Notes: generated by a model not told the origin, from the letters alone. A stretch of 8,961 nucleotides of DNA from Collimonas sp. UBA1456 (GCA_002325825.1 DCSW01000043.1:1-8961), one strand, 5' to 3'. Counted from the stretch's first letter, positions 1 to 6,499 are shown. A program made the numbers and translations.

Positions 1-23
1 TGGGGGAATTACCGCGCTAGTCG
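1..23. repeat. Possible end of a mobile element, repeated at 6440-6459
   Basis: The first 23 bases match 6440-6459 at 20 positions if three single-base gaps are allowed; the shared core is TGGGGG(A)ATTACC(G)CGCTA(G)TCG. The second copy lies exactly in the scar where the kinase gene loses its 3' half. A shared sequence at two unrelated places suggests the terminal part of an insertion sequence, with the body of the element to the left of the window. I cannot name the family, and no transposase is visible. Confidence 0.3.
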
Positions 24-49
24 GCATTCAGAGATTTATCTGCATTTAT

Positions 50-316
50 TTGTCGACAGCCAGAAAGATGTTGATTTTTTTCTTTTTTAACAAGAATGTA
101 CAGTTCGAGTTATCAACCAGCCCCCCCCCGTTGAAAAGCAGGGGTAATAACGACCCGGTAGAAACTGTGAGCTTCATGTATAAAAGAGAAGGTATACATT
201 TAACCCTATATGAATCCGACGATTTGCGAGGTAATATCAGGGCCGCGTCAGGTAAGCGGGCTGAGTGCGTGGACCGAAATACTGTACGCATGTTAGTCAA
301 CCGAGAAAATGATTAA
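50..316 (+). pseudogene. Unrecognised 88-residue ORF, possibly a relic of an FAD-dependent oxidoreductase
   Basis: The frame is open from a TTG at 50 to a TAA at 314-316 that shares one base with the tlpA ATG (TAATG), an arrangement often seen between coupled genes. I do not recognise the whole product. Residues roughly 35-62 (ending LTLYESDDLRGNIRA) resemble the second beta strand and following loop of an FAD-binding Rossmann fold, but the glycine-rich GxGxxG loop expected before it is absent. The 5' part contains T-rich runs at 75-88 and a run of nine C at 121-129, which look like decayed DNA. It may equally be chance. Nothing else is visible in 24-315. Confidence 0.2.
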
Positions 317-829
317 TGAAACGAAACATTTTGATATTTGCGCCGATTGCGATTCTATTTTTCGTTATCGTAATTTATTTTGGCATGCAACGACAGGCAC
401 CAGCATTGCCCGGAAACGCCACCGTCGCCAATCTATTCGCATCAATTGATGCTCGATGCGAGTGGCAAAACGAGTTTGCTCGCGGAATGGCGAGGCAAAC
501 CACTGATTATAAATTCCTTGGTAACCTGGTGTGTGGCCCATGCGCTGAGGAAATGTCAGAACTAAATGCGGTGCAGACTAAAATTGCAGCGAAGAAAATT
601 CGAGTTATCGGGGTAGGAATCGAATCCCAAGACAACATCACGCAATTCGCTCAGAAATACCAGATTTCCTATCCTCTGTATGTTACGACAGCGTTGCTGC
701 GGCAGTTCGGTAACCAGGCTGGTGGGGCCTGCCGTTCACTGTCTTGATCGGTCATGATGGAACGGTAAAAAAATATACTTAAGCAGCATTAAATTTGACG
801 AATTACGCAAAGACATCGGATTTCCCTAA
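316..829 (+). pseudogene. Broken tlpA-like thiol-disulfide oxidoreductase
   Basis: Intact TlpA/ResA-family proteins are membrane-anchored thioredoxin-fold proteins that act on periplasmic disulfides, for example in cytochrome c maturation. The anchor is preserved (residues 1-24, hydrophobic after MKRN), as are the lead into the active site (AEWRGKPLIIN), CGPC, and the cis-Pro region (GGLPFTVLIG). They lie in different frames. Reading 316 to about 445, then +1, then the first frame again from about 533, then two more shifts, recovers a family-like protein ending KFDELRKDIGFP at TAA 827-829. Shifts map near 441-447, at the TG run 527-536 inside the active site (an extra TG), at 724-728, and in a run of seven A at 767-773. 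The longest surviving ORF stops at 747. This is a pseudogene by multiple indels; the exact family member is uncertain. Confidence 0.85.
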
Positions 830-895
830 ATGTATTGATGCGACCAAAAGAAATTTAACAAATTCACACAAAAATTTCACAAAAACAAATTTTTC

Positions 896-941
896 TTGCA
901 AGTAATCGTCATTTGACGGCAAAATGCGCCCATAATCGTCA
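896..941 (+). promoter_or_regulatory. Possible aroQ promoter with CGTCA repeats
   Basis: TTGCAA (896-901) and CAAAAT (920-925), 18 bases apart, are a weak sigma70-like pair. They overlap an inverted repeat CGTCA-TT-TGACG (907-918) and a third CGTCA at 937-941; TAATCGTCA occurs exactly at 903-911 and 933-941, 30 bases apart. The region from 830 is very A/T rich, as expected of a promoter. An operator is an inference from symmetry and position only. Confidence 0.35.
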
Positions 942-958
942 AAAGTAGCATTATCTAC

Positions 959-1396
959 ATGGCAAAAAATATACTTCTAATTAATGGACCCAACCTGAAT
1001 CTACTTGGTACACGCGAGCCGGAAGTCTACGGTTCGATCTCGCTGGCCGATGTCGAGCAAGCAATCTTGGTCCAGGCAACTGCCGCCGGCGCCCGGCTGC
1101 AATGTTTCCAAAGCAATCACGAAGGCGCGCTGATAGACCGCATCCACGCGGCCAAGGAAGAGGGCGTCGACGCGATTGTGATCAACCCTGGCGGTCTCAC
1201 GCATACCAGTGTAGGCTTGCGTGATGCACTGGTGGGAGTTGCGATCCGCTTTGTGGAAATTCACATTTCGAATATCCACCAGCGAGAAGCGTTCCGGCAT
1301 CACTCCTATTTGTCGGATGTGGCGGTAGGCGTTATTTGCGGTTTTGGCGTGGAAGGTTATCCCGCTGCCGTGAATTTTGCGATCAAGAAACTCTAA
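959..1396 (+). CDS. aroQ: 3-dehydroquinate dehydratase, type II
   Basis: Cytosolic enzyme that removes water from 3-dehydroquinate to give 3-dehydroshikimate, step three of the shikimate pathway; family members form dodecamers. The 145-residue product has the usual length and the family signatures: PNLNLLGTREPEVYG at 11-25 with the lid Arg19 and catalytic Tyr24, QSNHEG at 51-56, INPGGLTHTS at 75-84 with Asn76 and His82, and EIHISNIHQREAFRHHSY from residue 100 with His102 and Arg113. The start is ATG 959, directly before AKNILLINGPNLN, the expected N-terminus; no Shine-Dalgarno sequence is visible, and the leader forms a small inverted repeat (GTAG-CATTAT-CTAC, 945-958). It lies between the tlpA relic and accB, 150 bases before the latter. 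The gene appears intact and functional. Confidence 0.96.
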   Translation: MAKNILLINGPNLNLLGTREPEVYGSISLADVEQAILVQATAAGARLQCFQSNHEGALIDRIHAAKEEGVDAIVINPGGLTHTSVGLRDALVGVAIRFVEIHISNIHQREAFRHHSYLSDVAVGVICGFGVEGYPAAVNFAIKKL

Positions 1397-1426
1397 TTGT
1401 ACTATTGTCATGATTATTGAAACTTT

Positions 1427-1447
1427 GCACGCGGCGTGCCCGCGGGC
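1427..1447 (+). other. Two overlapping GC-rich palindromes after aroQ
   Basis: GCACGC-G-GCGTGC (1427-1439) overlaps GCCCGCGGGC (1438-1447), about 30 bases after the aroQ stop, within otherwise A/T-rich DNA. The two cannot fold fully at once. No T-run follows, so it is not a classical intrinsic terminator; it could be a weak terminator or mRNA 3'-end structure. Confidence 0.4.
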
Positions 1448-1450
1448 GAC

Positions 1451-1480
1451 TTGAAACTTCACGAATTCGACTGCTAAAAA
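1451..1480 (+). promoter_or_regulatory. Weak candidate accB promoter
   Basis: TTGAAA (1451-1456) is followed after 18 bases by TAAAAA (1475-1480), and the next 60 bases are strongly A/T rich up to the accB ribosome binding site. In many bacteria accBC has its own promoter, autoregulated by AccB. The boxes are poor enough that this is only a candidate. Confidence 0.25.
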
Positions 1481-1546
1481 ACTTAAATTACTTTAAATTT
1501 TTACTATTTATATAACAACATATCAACATATTTTGAAGGATTGCAT

Positions 1547-2005
1547 ATGGATTTGAGAAAACTCAAGACGCTGATCGACCTGGTTGCTGAATCGGATATC
1601 GAAGAGCTGGAAGTGACCGAAGGCGAAAGCAAGGTCCGTATCGTCAAATCGTCTGCATCTCAGCAGAATCAGGTTGTCATGATGCAGCCGCAGCAACCCG
1701 CACATTTCCAGTTAGCACCAGCGGCCTCGGCTCCAGTAGCCGCGCCAGTCGAAGCGGCAGTGATACCGGAAGGCCATGTCGTCAAATCGCCGATGGTAGG
1801 CACTTTCTATCGCTCGTCGGCACCCGGTACGCCATCGTTCGTTGAAGTCGGTTCGGAAATCAAAGAAGGCGACACATTGTGCATCATCGAAGCGATGAAA
1901 CTACTCAATGAAATCGATGCCGCTGCTTCCGGCGTTGTGAAGAAGATCCTGGTGGAAAACGGCCAGCCGGTCGAATTCGGCCAACCATTGTTTATCATTA
2001 GTTAA
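1547..2005 (+). CDS. accB: Biotin carboxyl carrier protein of acetyl-CoA carboxylase
   Basis: Carries the biotin that shuttles carboxylate from biotin carboxylase (AccC) to the carboxyltransferase, in the first committed step of fatty acid synthesis. The 152-residue product has the usual two-part design: an N-terminal segment (1-35, MDLRKLKTLIDLVAESDIEE), a Gln/Ala/Pro-rich flexible linker (about 36-75) and a C-terminal biotinyl domain (about 76-152) with the EAMKL motif; Lys118 is the biotinylated residue. SPMVGTFYR (81-89) is typical of the domain. The start is ATG 1547, chosen because GAAGGA (1535-1540) sits 6 bases upstream; an in-frame TTG at 1541 would lie directly against that site. 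Next comes accC, but with an unusually long 165-base gap holding a hairpin. The gene appears intact. Confidence 0.97.
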   Translation: MDLRKLKTLIDLVAESDIEELEVTEGESKVRIVKSSASQQNQVVMMQPQQPAHFQLAPAASAPVAAPVEAAVIPEGHVVKSPMVGTFYRSSAPGTPSFVEVGSEIKEGDTLCIIEAMKLLNEIDAAASGVVKKILVENGQPVEFGQPLFIIS

Positions 2006-2014
2006 TATTTATCC

Positions 2015-2042
2015 GACGCTATCGGGCCTCGCCGATGGCGTC
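2015..2042 (+). other. Strong hairpin between accB and accC
   Basis: GACGCTATCGG (2015-2025) pairs with CCGATGGCGTC (2032-2042) over 11 base pairs, one of them G-U, with a 6-base loop. It begins 10 bases after the accB stop. No T-run follows, so complete termination is unlikely. Plausible roles are protecting the 3' end of accB mRNA or partial attenuation, either of which would yield more AccB than AccC; this is inference. Confidence 0.6.
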
Positions 2043-2170
2043 ATTCTGGTTGCCAATGCAGGAACATACAGTTCGCTTGCAACGTCTCACGCAGCGCATC
2101 GCAGCTAGCGCGTATTGCCAGCCCAATGCTTGATAACGCTTGATTCTTAGCGACGCACATACTATTTACT

Positions 2171-3553
2171 ATGTTTGAAAAAATCCTTATTGCCAATCGC
2201 GGCGAAATTGCCTTGCGCATTCAACGCGCCTGCCGTGAAATGGGCATCAAAACCGTCATGGTCCACTCAGAAGCTGATCGTGACGCCAAATACGTGAAGC
2301 TGGCTGACGAATCGGTCTGCATAGGTCCGGCGCCGTCCATCCTGAGCTACCTCAACATGCCGGCCATCATCAGCGCGGCGGAAGTCACCGATGCCGAGGC
2401 GATCCATCCGGGCTACGGATTCCTGTCGGAAAATGCTGATTTCGCCGAGCGTGTCGAGCAATCTGGCTTCGTCTTCATCGGCCCGCGGCCTGCTAACATC
2501 CGTCTGATGGGCGATAAGGTTTCAGCGAAACAGGCCATGATCCGCGCTGGCGTGCCATGCGTTCCTGGTTCGGAAGGAGCATTGCCAGATGATCCAAAGG
2601 AAATCGCCAAGATCGCCCGCAAGATCGGCTATCCGGTCATCATCAAGGCCGCCGGCGGTGGTGGCGGACGCGGCATGCGCGTGGTACACACTGAAGCTGC
2701 ACTGGCCAATGCCGTGACCATGACCAAGACGGAGGCCGGCGCCGCATTCGGCAATCCGGAAGTGTACATGGAGAAGTACCTGGAAAATCCGCGTCATGTG
2801 GAAATCCAGATCTTCGCCGACCAGTTCAAGAACGTGGTCTGGCTGGGCGAACGCGATTGCTCGATGCAGCGCCGTCATCAGAAAGTGATCGAGGAAGCGC
2901 CAGCGCCGGGAATCCCGCGCAAGATCATCGAGAAGATCGGTGACCGTTGTGCTGAAGCCTGCCGCAAAATGGATTACCGCGGCGCCGGTACGTTTGAATT
3001 CCTTTATGAAAACGGCGAGTTCCACTTCATCGAAATGAATACTCGAGTCCAGGTTGAACATCCGATCACCGAGATGATCACCGGTATCGACATCGTCCAG
3101 GAACAGATCCGCATTGCGGCCGGCGAAAAACTGCGCTTCCGTCAACGCGACATCCAGCTCTCCGGCCACGCTATCGAATGCCGCATCAATGCCGAAGACC
3201 CATTCAAATTTACGCCATCCCCAGGCAAAATCCTGTCGTGGCATGCCCCTGGTGGCCCTGGCATCCGGGTTGACTCACATGCCTACGCTGGTTACTTCGT
3301 GCCGCCATATTACGATTCGATGGTCGGCAAGGTAATCTCTTATGGTGCCAATCGCGAGCAAGCGATCAAGCGTATGCAGATCGCGCTGTCGGAAATGGTG
3401 GTCGAGGGTATCCAGACCAACATCCAGTTGCACCGTGAACTGATGATCGATGCTCGCTTCATCGAAGGCGGAACCAATATCCATTATCTTGAGCATAAAC
3501 TGGCTGAACGTCCGGTTGTGGCCAAGGAAATAGATAAAGCGCTCAAGAAATAA
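2171..3553 (+). CDS. accC: Biotin carboxylase subunit of acetyl-CoA carboxylase
   Basis: Uses ATP and bicarbonate to carboxylate the biotin on AccB; acts in the cytosol as part of acetyl-CoA carboxylase. The 460 residues cover the full family: an N-terminal preATP-grasp domain (FEKILIANRGEIALRI at 2-17), an ATP-grasp domain with Lys116, Lys159 and the glycine loop AAGGGGGRGMR (160-170), and a C-terminal domain. The catalytic residues fall at the same numbers as I recall for the E. coli enzyme: Lys238 (RRHQK), Glu276, Glu288, Asn290, Arg292 (EMNTRVQVEHP) and Arg338. There are about 11 extra residues at the C-terminus. ATG 2171 is fixed by the N-terminal motif although no Shine-Dalgarno sequence precedes it. 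No frameshifts or stops over nearly 1.4 kb. It probably shares a transcript with accB. Confidence 0.98.
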   Translation: MFEKILIANRGEIALRIQRACREMGIKTVMVHSEADRDAKYVKLADESVCIGPAPSILSYLNMPAIISAAEVTDAEAIHPGYGFLSENADFAERVEQSGFVFIGPRPANIRLMGDKVSAKQAMIRAGVPCVPGSEGALPDDPKEIAKIARKIGYPVIIKAAGGGGGRGMRVVHTEAALANAVTMTKTEAGAAFGNPEVYMEKYLENPRHVEIQIFADQFKNVVWLGERDCSMQRRHQKVIEEAPAPGIPRKIIEKIGDRCAEACRKMDYRGAGTFEFLYENGEFHFIEMNTRVQVEHPITEMITGIDIVQEQIRIAAGEKLRFRQRDIQLSGHAIECRINAEDPFKFTPSPGKILSWHAPGGPGIRVDSHAYAGYFVPPYYDSMVGKVISYGANREQAIKRMQIALSEMVVEGIQTNIQLHRELMIDARFIEGGTNIHYLEHKLAERPVVAKEIDKALKK

Positions 3554-3558
3554 AGACG

Positions 3559-3582
3559 GCGGCAGGCATGCATGCCCGCCGC
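3559..3582 (+). other. Hairpin after accC
   Basis: GCGGCAGGCATG (3559-3570) faces CATGCCCGCCGC (3571-3582): 11 of 12 positions pair, with one A-C mismatch. The centre is the palindrome GGCATGCATGCC, so the loop must open from its middle. It starts 6 bases after the accC stop (3551-3553). No T-run follows; it may be a 3'-end stabiliser or a weak terminator before prmA. Confidence 0.55.
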
Positions 3583-3629
3583 ACGCGCTACGAGGCCAAC
3601 CAGGACATGAATAGTAACTAAGGTATCTA

Positions 3630-4541
3630 ATGAGTTGGACCGAAATTGTTATTGAAGTACCGCTAACCGACGCCGAGAGCCTGTCCGATGCGTTGATGGA
3701 AGCTGGCGCGCTCTCGGTTTCGGTGGAAGATGCCGACCTGGGTACGCCGTCCGAACAACCGCTGTTCGGTGAACCCGGCATGAAGCCCAAAGAAGCGGCA
3801 TGGCAACGCAGCCGTGTCGCGGTGCTGACAGAAGTCGATGCCGACCACGCCGCCATCGTCAGCGCTGCGGCCGCAGCCTGCGGCGTACCGATCCCGCCTT
3901 ACTCGTTGCGTTCAGTGGCGGCACGGGACTGGGTGCGATTGACGCAATCCCAATTTGATCCGATTCATATCGGCAACGATATCTGGGTTGTGCCGAGCTG
4001 GCACGACGCGCCGGATGCCAACGCGCTGATCCTGGAGCTCGATCCAGGCCTGGCATTCGGAACCGGCAGCCATCCGACCACTCGCCTGTGCATGGAGTGG
4101 CTGGAACTTAACATACCGGCGCAACAGCCGCAATCGTTGCTCGATTATGGCTGCGGTTCCGGCATTTTGGCGATGGTTGCCAAGAAGCTCGGCTGCCCGA
4201 CTGTGATGGGAGTCGACATCGATCCACACGCAATCGATGTTGCGCGCTACAACAGCGAACGTAATAATTGCCGCGTCGATTATTATTTGCCTAAAGATTT
4301 CAGCACAAGCACCAGCGTACAAGTATTCGACGCCGTGGTGGCGAATATTTTATCCGGCCCGCTCAAGCTGATGGCGCCGATGCTGTGTAGCCGAATTGCA
4401 GCCGGAGGCAGTCTGACGCTGTCCGGCGTGCTCGCTACGCAGTCCGACGAAGTCATTGCCGCGTATGCGCAGTGGCTGCCACTGACGGTTTGGGCCGAAC
4501 ATGATGACTGGGTTGCGCTCTCCGGAAAACTGAATGCATAA
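3630..4541 (+). CDS. prmA: Ribosomal protein L11 methyltransferase
   Basis: S-adenosylmethionine-dependent enzyme that trimethylates amino groups of ribosomal protein L11. The 303-residue product has the family's two parts: an N-terminal L11-recognition domain (about 1-60, MSWTEIVIEVPLTDAESLSD) and a Rossmann-type methyltransferase domain. Signatures are LDPGLAFGTGSHPTT (137-151), the SAM-binding loop LDYGCGSGIL (171-180), the acidic residue in GVDIDPHA (D196), and VVANILSGPL (226-235) corresponding to the usual NANIL motif. The C-terminal WVALSGK is typical. The start at 3630 is supported by AAGG at 3620-3623 with a 6-base spacer. The stop (4539-4541) lies inside the first codons of the DUF3426 relic. 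The gene appears intact; it is dispensable in E. coli, so its survival here is worth noting. Confidence 0.96.
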   Translation: MSWTEIVIEVPLTDAESLSDALMEAGALSVSVEDADLGTPSEQPLFGEPGMKPKEAAWQRSRVAVLTEVDADHAAIVSAAAAACGVPIPPYSLRSVAARDWVRLTQSQFDPIHIGNDIWVVPSWHDAPDANALILELDPGLAFGTGSHPTTRLCMEWLELNIPAQQPQSLLDYGCGSGILAMVAKKLGCPTVMGVDIDPHAIDVARYNSERNNCRVDYYLPKDFSTSTSVQVFDAVVANILSGPLKLMAPMLCSRIAAGGSLTLSGVLATQSDEVIAAYAQWLPLTVWAEHDDWVALSGKLNA

Positions 4542-5831
4542 GCGGCACACCACGGCCCAATATCCGCATTATCATTCCCCGTTTCGGGTAGCGAATGATC
4601 GGTTTAAGCTGCGCGGCGGCTTGGTACGCTGTGGCTGGTAGCGCGTCATCCTAATCGGTAAAGCCAAGTGCAGCCGCAGCGCCGGCAGTAGTACCGGCCG
4701 TAATACAAGCGACAACACAACCCACAGCGCTCGCCACGCTAGTAAAGCAGCAGCACATTGCGTCCGCGTCGCATCTCCATCAGGATGACATCACGATAGC
4801 GGCAGCGGTGGCGCCGGAACCGGAACGACGCCAGTTAGTCCCGTACCAGCACCAACTACAACGATGCCGATCTCCGCATCGAAGCAGCCATCGACGATCC
4901 AGAAGAAAATTTATGTATCGCCGAAGAAAGTGGCAAGTTCGATCCGACCGATGTGCATCACACGTCGTGCGGCCTGGTCAGACCTTTCCTTCCTGCGCTT
5001 AACCAAGCGTAGAACCAGGGGCAACATCACCCAATGTCTAGCACCATCATGCTGATGTCGAGGCCTATGTCATCTCTGATGACAACAACGACCCCTATAT
5101 GGCGCGCATGACCTTGATGCACGTCGCCGACTCAAGAAGACAATGCCGTAGACGCCGATGGCGAGAACGCAGCAACAAGCAACGCCCCGGCATCCGAAAA
5201 CGATGAGCTGGATCGCATCATCGATACATTACAATGCAAACCTTGGCGCGGCAAAAATGATAGCGAAAAATCCGTTGAGTCGGAATAAGAAGTTTCTGAC
5301 GAGCCCAATTTCGTCATCAGCGCCCGCCGCCACAAGCCACACTTCGGCGAACCGTTGCGTGGCGCCATGTAGGGTAATCGGCGCGCTGTTGCTGATCGGC
5401 GCCATCGTCCACTCAGCCCACCTGTTCCGCGAACAACTGACGGTACGGGCACCGCAATTCAAGCCGCTGCTGACCGCCGCCTAAGCCAAAATCGGCTAGG
5501 ACGTTACATTATCGATGCAAATCGATACAATCTCAATTGATGTGAATGAATCGCAAGCGCTTGATTCAGCCCGTAATATTTTCTAACTGAACCTGCTGCT
5601 GCGCGCAGTCGCAGCGATACCGCGCAAGCGTGGTCGAGCATTGAACTTACCTTGAATGACAGCAACGAGAAAGCCATCGTGCGCCGCGTGTTTGCACTTA
5701 GCGGATTACCTCAGCGCAGAAACCAATGCCAGCCTTGGTTTCTGCAGCGACCAGGAGCAGCCCTTTAAGTTGACGTTCGAATACAGCAACTGAAGGTATT
5801 GGGTTATCGGGTCTAACTATTTTATCTGTGA
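4534..5831 (+). pseudogene. Ruined zinc-ribbon / DUF3426 membrane protein gene
   Basis: Intact relatives, commonly next to prmA in Burkholderiales, have an N-terminal zinc ribbon, a long Ala/Pro-rich linker, one membrane helix and a DUF3426 domain; their function is unknown. All parts are recognisable in order. From ATG 4534, which overlaps the prmA stop, the frame reads into FRVANDRFKLRGGLVRCG and halts at TAG 4639. An Ala/Pro/Gln-rich linker lies in another frame (about 4655-4870). The helix (VIGALLLIGAIVHSAHLF) is at about 5374-5427. DUF3426 follows in pieces: QIDTISID (about 5518-5541), IELTLNDSNEKAIVRRVF (about 5638-5691), DYLSAETNASLGF, and QPFKLTFEYSN. The end reads VLGYRV, TAA, LFYL, TGA 5829-5831. 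In-frame stops sit at 4639, 5482, 5497, 5584 and 5814, with at least five frameshifts. Five of six conserved cysteines are lost. Certainly non-functional as read. Confidence 0.88.
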
Positions 5832-5895
5832 GAGCAGCAAGGTTTGTTAGGTGGATGATAAACTTCGCATGTGAATGTAAACGCGGTAAATTCAC

Positions 5896-5923
5896 GCGTA
5901 TACACGACACGCCGTGCATACGC
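5896..5923 (+). other. Hairpin between the DUF3426 relic and the kinase relic
   Basis: GCGTATACACG (5896-5906) pairs with CGTGCATACGC (5913-5923) at 10 of 11 positions, with one A-C mismatch and a 6-base loop. It lies in the 120-base gap between two relics. No T-run follows. It may be a surviving regulatory or termination structure, or a small remnant. Confidence 0.45.
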
Positions 5924-5951
5924 CTCAACTCTATCTCACCAAATATAAACT

Positions 5952-6436
5952 ATGACATCACTCATCTGCGGTTCATTGGCGCTCGACATCATCATGCAAT
6001 TTCCTGGACGTTTCTCGGAATCGCTGCTGGCGTCTACCTTGAGCGTCTGGAGCAGCAAGGCATTTCACGGCGTTCGGTGCGCACCATCGAGTCGATTTAC
6101 ACCACACAGTGCTTCATCACCACCGATGCCGATAACAACCAGATCACCGCCTTCCATCCGAGCGCAATGACTTATTCGCATGCAAACAGAGTGGCCGATG
6201 CCGGCCCGGTCAATCTGGCGATCGTTTCTCTGAACGGCTGCGATGGCATGCTGCAACACGCCGAAGATTGCGTCGCCCAAGGTATTCCTCTGATCTTCGA
6301 TCCGGGCCAAGGTATGCCGATGTTTAATGGCGAGGCACTGAAGCACTTCATCGAACTGGAAACTTACATCGCAATCAATGATTACGAAGCAGAAATTGGC
6401 TCTTGCGACTCAGCCTCTACTTTTAACTTTGCTTAA
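5952..6436 (+). pseudogene. Truncated PfkB-family carbohydrate/adenosine kinase
   Basis: PfkB-family kinases phosphorylate sugars or nucleosides; intact proteins have about 300 residues. The N-terminus is recognisable from ATG 5952 (MTSLICGSLALDIIMQFPGRF). Near 6010-6020 the frame changes and roughly 60 residues usual in the family are missing, including the GGxAxN substrate-binding region. The second frame then continues well: YLERLEQQGISRRSVRTIES, CFITTDADNNQITAFHPSAM, VADAGPVNLAIVS, IFDPGQGMPMF and TYIAINDYEAE. Similarity stops at about 6394; 13 unrelated residues follow to TAA 6434-6436. The catalytic C-terminal half with the DTxGAGD motif is absent, so the product cannot be an active kinase. 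Sequence related to the window's left edge follows at 6440. Specificity (adenosine or sugar) cannot be settled. Confidence 0.85.
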
Positions 6437-6439
6437 AAA

Positions 6440-6459
6440 TGGGGGATTACCCGCTATCG
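6440..6459. repeat. Second copy of the left-edge sequence, at the kinase deletion scar
   Basis: TGGGGGATTACCCGCTATCG matches positions 1-23 apart from three single-base gaps. It lies 4 bases after the stop of the truncated kinase frame and 40 bases before manB. The 6395-6500 interval contains neither the missing kinase sequence nor an ORF. The simplest reading is a leftover of an insertion sequence that entered the kinase gene and was later mostly deleted. Confidence 0.35.
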
Positions 6460-6499
6460 AGTTTCCACACCTCTATTCATTTCGCTGAAACACAAAATT

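Noticed and set aside
121..129. Run of nine C as a phase-variation switch
   Set aside because: It is not within a convincing gene and lies in decayed DNA with other homopolymers; no switchable ORF is evident.
1001..1462. Long reverse-strand ORF opposite aroQ
   Set aside because: It is the antisense shadow of a well-conserved gene and its translation resembles no family I know.
2128..2144. Paired GCTTGAT repeats before accC as an operator
   Set aside because: Two 7-base copies 10 bases apart are easily due to chance, and there is no symmetry or promoter pair nearby.
2522..3244. 240-residue reverse-strand ORF inside accC
   Set aside because: accC is unambiguous in the + frame with all catalytic residues; the antisense frame is open only through codon bias.
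4571..4599. Hairpin ATCATTC-CCCG-TTT-CGGG-TAGC-GAATGAT shortly after prmA, as a terminator
   Set aside because: It lies inside the coding relic of the zinc ribbon (HSPFRVAND), has a 4-base bulge and no T-run, so it is probably a by-product of coding sequence.
5158..5484. 108-residue forward ORF as a small membrane protein gene
   Set aside because: Its end contains the membrane helix of the DUF3426 relic, but its first half is out of frame with the homologous reading, so it is a piece of a pseudogene.
5511..5530. Tandem 10-base repeat ATCGATGCAA / ATCGATACAA
   Set aside because: It encodes part of the conserved MQIDTI segment of the DUF3426 relic; only two imperfect copies exist.
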